A program made the position numbers and the translations under genes. The notes beneath the pieces are model-generated. The model worked only from the letters and a program-made list of their open reading frames with translations, was not told the DNA's origin and made no database searches. Below, piece by piece: positions 1 to 4,910 of a stretch of 5,409 nucleotides of DNA. Position 1 is the first letter of the stretch, and each line of letters begins with the position of its first letter. The DNA is from Nitrososphaerota archaeon (GTDB taxonomy: Archaea; Thermoproteota; Nitrososphaeria; Nitrososphaerales; JACQRY01): NCBI GenBank assembly GCA_016206275.1, contig JACQRY010000143.1, forward strand, positions 1 to 5,409, written 5' to 3'.

Positions 1-1065
1 GTCTAGATTGTCCGTTGTGTAGCCTGTTGCGCCCTTGTTCTGAATACAATCATTGATTATGCTGAAGGTTACTGTGGGAACCCACCACTTCACCATGGAA
101 GACTCCTTGCTGTGAGGCAAACCTTTCCCAGCTAACCAAAGGGTTCTATACGTGAGCCACCTAGCGGCCTCCAGCAACGTGGCTGCCTCAGAGATACGGA
201 ACTGGACTGCTTCCCACTTTCCAATAGGCTGACCAAAGGCATTCCTCTGCTTCACGTAGTCGATGGATTCGTCTAATGAGCCCTGAGCTATGCCTATGCA
301 TTGGGCGCCTGACAAGGCTCTCATCCAGTCAAAGAGTCCCATGGCTAAGCCGAAACCTTTGTCTTCTGGACCGATCCGGTTTGAAACCGGTACTCTAACA
401 TCTTTGTAGACTAGTCCGCCCAGCTCCCAGAACGGGCCACCTAGAGTCTTGAAGTGGTATTTGGAGATGCCTGGCCTATTGTTTTCCACTAGGAGAGCGG
501 TTATGCCATAGCGATCCTCTGAGGTTCTGCAGTAGCTGATGAAGGCGTCAGCCCACCTTGTTCCTCCGACCATTTGTTTTTCACCGTTGATGACGTATTC
601 GTCGCCTTTTCTGACTGCAGTTGTCTTGATCTGGGCTGCGTCTGAGCCGCAGTGAGGCTCAGTGGAACCGATGGCTAGGATACGTTCGCCTTCGATGATC
701 TTGGGCAACCATTCTTTCTTCAGCTCTTCGCTACCCGCGCTTGCCAGAACCATGGCTGAGCCTGTTGCGCCGTACAGACCTGCCCCGCTTTCAAGTTTAG
801 GCAGTCCTCCATACCTACCCAATGTTTCAGCTACGAGCCCGATGGTTAATGGATCTGCTTCTACGCCACCGTATTCTGGTGAATAGCCGAGTCTTGTCAG
901 CCCCAGCTGAGCTGCCTTTTTGTAAATCTCTCGAGCTTTGGCATGGCCTTCTTCTGAGTCGCCTTTCTCGTCTATGTATCTAACCCAAGGGCGAATTTCT
1001 TTTAACGCAAATTGTTTTGCAGTTTGAACCAGAAGCTCCTGTTCTTCAGTGACAGAGAAATCCAT
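1..1065 (-). CDS. Acyl-CoA dehydrogenase, 3' end cut off by window edge
   Basis: FAD-dependent enzyme that introduces an alpha,beta double bond into an acyl-CoA thioester and passes electrons to an electron-transfer flavoprotein; cytoplasmic. The frame is open for 355 codons from ATG at 1065 to the window edge; the family is usually about 380 residues, so roughly 25-30 are missing. The N-terminal helical domain starts MDFSVTEEQELLVQTAKQFA. The middle beta domain carries the flavin/substrate motif STEPHCGSD near residues 134-142 (family TEPxAGSD). The C-terminal helical domain has RNAFGQPIGKWEAVQFRISE near 274-293 (family RxxFGxPIxxFQAVQF) and QNKGATGYTTD near 342-352 (family QxxGGxGYTxD). The usual catalytic glutamate lies after this point and cannot be seen. 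The isovaleryl-type alternative position (family ER, here WMR near 267-269) has Met, so a C-terminal glutamate is expected. Substrate cannot be assigned. The gene diverges from dinB; a TATA-like box about 28 nt upstream of the ATG suggests a leaderless transcript. Confidence 0.93.
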   Translation of the reverse strand, partial: MDFSVTEEQELLVQTAKQFALKEIRPWVRYIDEKGDSEEGHAKAREIYKKAAQLGLTRLGYSPEYGGVEADPLTIGLVAETLGRYGGLPKLESGAGLYGATGSAMVLASAGSEELKKEWLPKIIEGERILAIGSTEPHCGSDAAQIKTTAVRKGDEYVINGEKQMVGGTRWADAFISYCRTSEDRYGITALLVENNRPGISKYHFKTLGGPFWELGGLVYKDVRVPVSNRIGPEDKGFGLAMGLFDWMRALSGAQCIGIAQGSLDESIDYVKQRNAFGQPIGKWEAVQFRISEAATLLEAARWLTYRTLWLAGKGLPHSKESSMVKWWVPTVTFSIINDCIQNKGATGYTTDNLD

Positions 1066-1089
1066 GGAATATGGTTTTTTGATGAAGTC

Positions 1090-1097
1090 TATTAAAG
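1090..1097 (-). promoter_or_regulatory. Candidate TATA box of the acyl-CoA dehydrogenase gene
   Basis: Read on the minus strand this is CTTTAATA, centred about 28 nt upstream of the ATG at 1065, preceded by the A-rich stretch CAAACTAAT that could serve as a BRE. Archaeal TATA boxes sit about 26-28 nt before the transcription start, so transcription would begin at or next to the start codon (leaderless). No Shine-Dalgarno sequence precedes this ATG, which agrees. Inferred from position and composition only. Confidence 0.45.
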
Positions 1098-1142
1098 ATT
1101 AGTTTGACTAACCAATTGTTGCCGCCTTTTCTTGTTAGACGG

Positions 1143-1168
1143 CGAAAATAAAAATGGAAGCGTTTAAT
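1143..1168 (+). promoter_or_regulatory. Candidate promoter elements upstream of dinB
   Basis: Two A/T-rich TATA-like candidates lie here. The first is TAAAAAT (1149-1155), preceded by a BRE-like CGAAAA (1143-1148), which would place transcription start near 1178-1180. The second is TTTAAT (1163-1168), which would place it near 1192-1193. Either would give dinB a very short leader. A 5-bp dyad, GGCGA (1141-1145) and TCGCC (1168-1172), flanks the elements and might be an operator, but it is short. The two choices cannot be separated by eye. Confidence 0.3.
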
Positions 1169-1203
1169 CGCCACTACCAGTACGCAGTCAATATGCCTGT
1201 TTC

Positions 1204-2298
1204 TTGCCTTCGACTTTGATGCATGTTGACATGGATTCGTTCTATGCTTCGGTAGAGGTTAGTATGAATCCTTTTCTAAGAGGGAAAGCAGTTGTTGTCG
1301 GCGCGGATCCGAGAGCAAGTAAGGGCAGAGGTGTAGTTCTTTCATGCACTTATGAGGCTAGGAGCTTCGGGGTTCGCTCTGCCATGCCCATCTACAGGGC
1401 CTATGCTTTATGTCCTCAAGCAGTGTACTTGAAGCCTAGGTTCCCCGTCTACGGAAGGGCTTCAAGGAAAGTAATGAGTATTCTAAGGGGATTCGCAGAC
1501 CACTTTGCGCAAGTTAGTATCGACGAGGCGTTTCTAGATGTTTCAAGTCTTGTTGAGGGACATGGCTCGGCTGAGCCTGTCGCCGAAAAGATCAAGGCGG
1601 CAGTCTGGAAACATGTGGGCTTAACGTGCTCCATAGGAGTTGCGCCCAGCAGGATCGTTGCTAAGATCGCTTCTGAGCAGTGCAAGCCTAATGGCTTTTT
1701 GATAGTAGAACCCAGTGAGGTTCATGATTTTCTTGTTCCTTTGCCTGTGGCAAAGCTTCCTGGTGTAGGGATGAAGATCGGTGTCGAGCTGGAAAGGATG
1801 GGCATATCGACGGTTGGCGGCTTATCTAGGTATCCAGCGGATATTCTAAGAGAGAGATTTGGTATGCATGGGGTCTATTTGTGGAGGATCGCTAATGGAT
1901 TGGATTCAAGTGGGTTTCACAGCAATGTGGGTAGAAGGTCTATCGGATCTGAGGGGACTTTCGGTGAGGATGTTGACGACTTTTCTGTTGTCCTTGATGC
2001 TCTTCGTAGACACGTAGATGATGTGTATGAGAGGGTTCAGATGGGGAAATACTTGTTCAGGAATGTGGGTGTAAAGATACGGTTCGAGGATTTCGAGACT
2101 GTGGCCCGTTCTAGATCTCTTCCTATTTACACCGATTCTAAGGAGGTTCTTCTCAGGACTGTGGAGAAGATGTCCTCGAAGATTTTTGTTAAGGGGAGGA
2201 AGGTGAGGCTTGTAGGAACAAGAGTTTCAGATATGAAGAGGTTGGGAGGGCAGAAGAGTTTGAGTAGTTGGGATGGGTTCGGAGGATCTTGGAAATAG
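1204..2298 (+). CDS. dinB: Y-family (DinB / Dpo4-type) translesion DNA polymerase
   Basis: Error-prone DNA polymerase that copies past damaged template bases using two metal ions. From TTG at 1204 it has 364 residues, the usual family length. Palm motif I is HVDMDSFYASVE (residues 7-18) with D9 as metal ligand and Y14 at the steric-gate position that excludes ribonucleotides. YEARSFGVRSAMP (50-62) is the fingers motif, SIDEAFLD (105-112) supplies D107 and E108, and SIGVAPSRIVAKIAS (143-157) is the conserved palm segment. A helix-hairpin-helix thumb follows (LPGVG, 185-189), then the little-finger domain (RRSIGSEGTFGEDVDD, 244-259). The tail QKSLSSW (350-356) resembles a PCNA-interacting PIP box (QxxLxx plus aromatic) but lacks the second aromatic. 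Start choice: an in-frame TAA at 1165-1167 and no ATG before 1219 leave TTG 1204, TTG 1216, ATG 1219 or ATG 1231. TTG 1204 best matches the family spacing of about five residues before HVDMD, while ATG 1219 would clip the first beta strand. All catalytic residues are present. Confidence 0.95.
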   Translation: MPSTLMHVDMDSFYASVEVSMNPFLRGKAVVVGADPRASKGRGVVLSCTYEARSFGVRSAMPIYRAYALCPQAVYLKPRFPVYGRASRKVMSILRGFADHFAQVSIDEAFLDVSSLVEGHGSAEPVAEKIKAAVWKHVGLTCSIGVAPSRIVAKIASEQCKPNGFLIVEPSEVHDFLVPLPVAKLPGVGMKIGVELERMGISTVGGLSRYPADILRERFGMHGVYLWRIANGLDSSGFHSNVGRRSIGSEGTFGEDVDDFSVVLDALRRHVDDVYERVQMGKYLFRNVGVKIRFEDFETVARSRSLPIYTDSKEVLLRTVEKMSSKIFVKGRKVRLVGTRVSDMKRLGGQKSLSSWDGFGGSWK

Positions 2299-2314
2299 GT
2301 TTCAGTGAATAATT

Positions 2315-2398
2315 TCTGATACTCTTCTGGATAAATGTGTGTCTCCCCTTCAAATATGAATCTCGAGAACGCGGCTCGTCATATCGCTGAGTATCAGA
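2315..2398. repeat. Perfect 10-bp inverted repeat in the dinB-prf1 spacer
   Basis: TCTGATACTC at 2315-2324 is the exact reverse complement of GAGTATCAGA at 2389-2398; the arms are 64 nt apart. Between them lies a small self-complementary segment, CGAG (2364-2367) with CTCG (2375-2378). The arms do not extend beyond 10 bp in either direction and no T-run follows, so a simple intrinsic terminator is unlikely. It could be the closing stem of a structured RNA or the dinB 3' end, a paired regulator site, or chance. The 211-nt spacer otherwise holds a TATA-like element and an unsupported 48-codon ORF (2335-2481). Confidence 0.4.
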
Positions 2399-2412
2399 GT
2401 AAGGGTTCAATT

Positions 2413-2421
2413 CTTATATTA
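2413..2421 (+). promoter_or_regulatory. Candidate TATA box of prf1
   Basis: CTTATATTA is the best TATA-like match in the dinB-prf1 spacer. It would place transcription start near 2443-2445 and give an aRF1 mRNA leader of about 65 nt, long enough for the Shine-Dalgarno-like sequence seen before the start. Based on composition and position only; prf1 could also be read through from dinB, since no clear terminator lies between them. Confidence 0.33.
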
Positions 2422-2497
2422 CTGTTCTTTGAACTAGAATCCTCTTGGGCGGTTCAACAGCCGGCTTCAATCATGGTCTGACGAACTTCAGATAACG

Positions 2498-2501
2498 GGT
2501 G
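2498..2501 (+). promoter_or_regulatory. Ribosome binding site of prf1 (GGTG)
   Basis: GGTG matches part of the archaeal anti-Shine-Dalgarno complement (GGAGGTGAT), with 8 nt to the ATG at 2510. It overlaps the perfect 8-nt palindrome GGTTAACC (2501-2508) by one base. A short fold of that region could limit access, but the palindrome has no loop and is unlikely to form a stable hairpin on its own. Confidence 0.4.
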
Positions 2502-2509
2502 GTTAACCC

Positions 2510-3760
2510 ATGGTTTCTAAGGTAGACTCTATTGCTATTTACAAAACTAGAAAACTGTTGGCCGAGATCTCCAACAAGAAGGGGCGAGGCACAGAGCTCG
2601 TATCGCTCTATGTTCCTCCTCGCAAGCCTCTGCACGAGGTCTCCACCACTCTTAGAGGGGAGCATGGCACAGCGTCCAACATAAAGTCTGATACTACGCG
2701 TAACCATGTGCAGGACGCGTTGGTGAAGTGCATGCAGAGGTTGAAGCTCTACAAGACAACCCCTGAAAACGGAATCGTATTGTTCTGCGGCGCCTTGCCT
2801 ACGAACGGGCCGGGGAGTGAAGCTATATTTGTTTATGAGATAACTCCTCCGAAGCCTGTTCAAACCTTTCTCTATCGTTGTGACGATCACTTCAACGTGG
2901 AGCCGTTGAGGGATATGTTGAGGGAGGAGAAGATCGTCGGCATACTATCAGTCGATTCATCTGAAGCGGGCTTGGCTATTGTTGCCGGGGATAAAATGGA
3001 GATCGTTGAAAACATTACTTCAGGTGTCTCTGGTAAGCATCGTGCGGGAGGCCAGTCTGCGAGAAGATTTGAGAGGATGAGGGAGATGGAGTTGACAAGC
3101 TACTTCCACCGAGTAGCTAGACACGCGTCTAAAGCTTTTCTAGATGATTATCGCGTCCATGGTCTGATCGTCGGCGGCCCAGGGCCGACTAAAGACGATT
3201 TTCTGAAAGGTGATTACTTGGATTACAGGTTGAAGAATGGTCTCCTCGGCGTGCTGGATACTTCTTACGCCGGGCGGGAAGGGGTAAGGGAGACACTTGA
3301 CAAGGCTGATCAGCTCCTACAGGACATGAGACTGATGGAGGAGAAGAAGCTGGTGAAGAGATTTCTGCAAGAGGTTCATGCTCCAAACGGGTTGGCTGCC
3401 TACGGGTTGAACGATATTCTGAATGGTATGTCCAAGGCTAGTGTTGATACGGTGCTTATTGCTGATGACTTGGGGTTGACGCATCTCTCCGTCATCTGCA
3501 ATAAGTGCGGTGACAGAAGGGAGGCCTTCTTGTCCAAGGAGGTTTTGATAGCGAAGAAGCAGGAAATGATCAGTGAAGCCTGTAAGCAATGTTCAGGCAC
3601 AGAGTATGAGACATTTGAGGAGGATGTCGTCGACTATCTTGCTTCTAAGGGATTGGAGTCAGGAGTCAAAATCGAAGTTATCTCATCGAAGACTGAGGAG
3701 GGAGTGATGTTGAAGAGCTTCGGCGGCATAGGTGCAATACTTCGCTACAAGCCCACTTAG
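2510..3760 (+). CDS. prf1: Peptide chain release factor aRF1 (class I, archaeal/eukaryal type)
   Basis: Recognises all three stop codons in the ribosomal A site and triggers hydrolysis of peptidyl-tRNA; homologous to eukaryotic eRF1. It has 416 residues, normal for aRF1. The N-terminal stop-codon reading domain carries GTASNIKS (53-60, with the NIKS tetrapeptide at 57-60) and YRCDDHF (122-128, the YxCxxxF motif). The middle domain has the catalytic loop GKHRAGGQSARRFERMRE (175-192) with the universal GGQ at 180-182, whose glutamine reaches the peptidyl-transferase centre. VGGPGPTKDDF (221-231) marks the family's next conserved stretch, and the C-terminal domain includes a four-cysteine putative zinc site (C330, C333, C358, C361), as found in many archaeal members. 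The start is secure: an in-frame TAA lies at 2504-2506, just before the ATG, with GGTG 8 nt upstream. Its own stop is TAG. It converges on amzA with a 3-nt gap. No defect is visible. Confidence 0.97.
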   Translation: MVSKVDSIAIYKTRKLLAEISNKKGRGTELVSLYVPPRKPLHEVSTTLRGEHGTASNIKSDTTRNHVQDALVKCMQRLKLYKTTPENGIVLFCGALPTNGPGSEAIFVYEITPPKPVQTFLYRCDDHFNVEPLRDMLREEKIVGILSVDSSEAGLAIVAGDKMEIVENITSGVSGKHRAGGQSARRFERMREMELTSYFHRVARHASKAFLDDYRVHGLIVGGPGPTKDDFLKGDYLDYRLKNGLLGVLDTSYAGREGVRETLDKADQLLQDMRLMEEKKLVKRFLQEVHAPNGLAAYGLNDILNGMSKASVDTVLIADDLGLTHLSVICNKCGDRREAFLSKEVLIAKKQEMISEACKQCSGTEYETFEEDVVDYLASKGLESGVKIEVISSKTEEGVMLKSFGGIGAILRYKPT

Positions 3761-3763
3761 AAC

Positions 3764-4333
3764 CTAGGATCGTAAACGTCTGCACAAGTCACAGAACTGC
3801 ACACACTTCCTATCGGTGTCGGACAATTCGTTTGAAAATGCCATAACGCATGTGTTATTCCGGCAGTGGAGCAGCCCTTTTAGATGGCCCACTTCATGAA
3901 CCACTTCTTTGGCTATTCTTTGAATCAGAATGTCTTCTTGATCAGTCCTCAAGCGATGCCACGACACTATAGCCGAACCAACCTCGACCCTCGCCAAGCC
4001 GAAGACAAAGTTCAATGAAGGCACATAGAGGTCTCTGCTAGTCAAACCCATTAGAAAATCTGGAGACGGCGAATACTCTGCCAAGCATTTTTCTATTACC
4101 ACATCAGCGCTCCACTGACCTCGCGCAGAGTCAAATCCAGCATTACAGTCAGCATTACTTAAGACCCTAAGATTGGTGTCGAGACTCCTCGAGGCTAGAA
4201 GCATTACTTCTCTTAATACATGTTCATCCAAGCTTTCGAAGAGAAGGATCCGTACAGGGGTTTTCGTCTTTCTTACCACGGCTCTCCTTTGTCTTGGTGT
4301 AAGGTTAAAGACTGCTCCAGTGGATGGTTTCAT
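3764..4333 (-). CDS. amzA: Archaemetzincin, zinc-dependent metalloprotease
   Basis: Predicted zinc peptidase of the archaemetzincin family (metzincin clan, peptidase family M54). The signature is complete: HEVGHLKGLLHC at 146-157 gives zinc ligands H146, H150 and H156 and the general base E147. C157, C162, C181 and C184 form the family's second, structural zinc site, and CVM (162-164) supplies the Met-turn. TSRDLYVPSLNFVFGLA (98-114) is another family-typical stretch. No signal peptide or membrane segment is seen, so it is probably cytoplasmic; natural substrates of the family are poorly known. The longest frame is 189 residues, with a basic tail of about 26 residues before the first domain strand (VRILLFESL). 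A GTG start at 4279 would give 171 residues, closer to the family core, and has AAGGAG 4 nt upstream. The ATG at 4333 has no Shine-Dalgarno but a weak TATA-like TTATGATA (4359-4366, minus) about 29 nt upstream, which suits a leaderless start. Start unresolved; identity firm. Confidence 0.93.
   Translation of the reverse strand: MKPSTGAVFNLTPRQRRAVVRKTKTPVRILLFESLDEHVLREVMLLASRSLDTNLRVLSNADCNAGFDSARGQWSADVVIEKCLAEYSPSPDFLMGLTSRDLYVPSLNFVFGLARVEVGSAIVSWHRLRTDQEDILIQRIAKEVVHEVGHLKGLLHCRNNTCVMAFSNELSDTDRKCVQFCDLCRRLRS
4284..4289 (-). promoter_or_regulatory. Possible Shine-Dalgarno for an internal amzA start
   Basis: On the minus strand this reads AAGGAG, ending 4 nt before a GTG codon (4277-4279) in frame with amzA. 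It supports a shorter protein beginning MVRKTKTPVRILL and would remove the overlap between amzA and lutC. The spacing is shorter than the common 5-10 nt, so the evidence is moderate. Confidence 0.3.
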
Positions 4334-4908
4334 CGGTTAAGTGTTTGCGGAAGAGCAGTATCATAACACTGTTTAGAGAAAGGCTTGAGGATCATGGTGG
4401 CAGAGTTTATGAAACTAGCTCCATTGACCAAGCTGCTGAAACTTTAGCTAAGTTACTGATTGGTGAGGGTGTTAAGTCAGTCGTGTTGGCCCACATGCCT
4501 CCAGAGGTTAATAGTAAGATCATGGAGAGTGTGAAGAGGGGAAACATATCTCCATTAGAGTCGACTGAAGCTGATGTTGCTCGCGCGATCAATAGTGTTG
4601 ACGCAGGTGTAACCATGGCCAAATTTGCTTCGGCCGACACAGGATCTATAGTGGAGGTAACCTACGATGATGTTGACCGCTTGGTTTCTGCTCTACCCAG
4701 AATACATGTTTGTCTATTGAGCCGTGCTGGCGTGGTTGAAAGGTTTGAGGATTCAGCGGAGCTGGTGAGAAACAGTGTTGGTGTTTCGAAGCCTTCTGTT
4801 GTAACCTTCATTTCTGGCCCCAGTCGCACAGCGGATGTTGAGCTTAAGCTAGTCATGGGGGTTCATGGGCCCCATCAGCTTCATGTGATCGTTTTCGGTG
4901 AAAGTTGA
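4324..4908 (+). CDS. lutC: LutC-type LUD-domain protein (lactate utilisation protein C family)
   Basis: Member of the LutC/YkgG family. In bacteria LutC works with the iron-sulfur proteins LutA and LutB to oxidise L-lactate to pyruvate; in archaea the exact substrate is less sure. It has 194 residues and a single LUD domain. After a helical N-terminus come VTMAKFASADTGSIVEV (96-112, family AxxAIADTGS) and the C-terminal hallmark ISGPSRTADVELKL (163-176) followed by VMGVHGPHQLHVIVF (177-191, family LGVHGPxxLHVIL). The residues look intact and length is normal for the family. ATG at 4324 gives a usual N-terminal length but has no good Shine-Dalgarno and overlaps the longest amzA frame by 10 nt head to head; TTG at 4345 is an alternative. 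The next gene, lutB, starts 2 nt after the TGA, indicating cotranscription. No lutA is in view. Confidence 0.88.
   Translation: MVSSVKCLRKSSIITLFRERLEDHGGRVYETSSIDQAAETLAKLLIGEGVKSVVLAHMPPEVNSKIMESVKRGNISPLESTEADVARAINSVDAGVTMAKFASADTGSIVEVTYDDVDRLVSALPRIHVCLLSRAGVVERFEDSAELVRNSVGVSKPSVVTFISGPSRTADVELKLVMGVHGPHQLHVIVFGES
4897..4901 (+). promoter_or_regulatory. Ribosome binding site of lutB (GGTGA)
   Basis: GGTGA, inside the last codons of lutC, matches the archaeal anti-Shine-Dalgarno complement and ends 9 nt before the ATG at 4911. It fixes the lutB start and shows that lutB relies on leadered, operon-internal initiation. Confidence 0.55.
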
Positions 4909-4910
4909 CC

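Noticed and set aside
662..886. 74-codon plus-strand ORF
   Set aside because: Lies wholly antisense to the acyl-CoA dehydrogenase, whose protein is clearly conserved; the translation is low-complexity and matches no known fold.
2189..2410. 73-codon minus-strand ORF across the dinB 3' end and spacer
   Set aside because: Most of it is antisense to dinB, the composition is serine- and tyrosine-rich without a motif, and there is no ribosome binding site that stands out.
2368..2432. T-arm-like GGGTTCAATTC suggesting a tRNA
   Set aside because: The flanking bases give only a weak stem with wobble pairs and a mismatch, and no acceptor stem, anticodon arm or D arm can be built around it.
2471..2890. 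139-codon minus-strand ORF
   Set aside because: Antisense shadow of prf1, which carries the NIKS and YxCxxxF motifs over the same bases; its translation has no recognisable domain.
3170..3189. Inverted repeat GTCGGC / GCCGAC with an 8-nt loop
   Set aside because: It sits inside prf1 and encodes the conserved VGGPGPT stretch, so the symmetry is explained by glycine, proline and aspartate codons.
4855..4875. Inverted repeat ATGGGG / CCCCAT near the end of lutC
   Set aside because: It encodes the conserved MGVHGPH motif, is followed by no T-run, and lies before the lutB start in an operon, so a terminator is unlikely.
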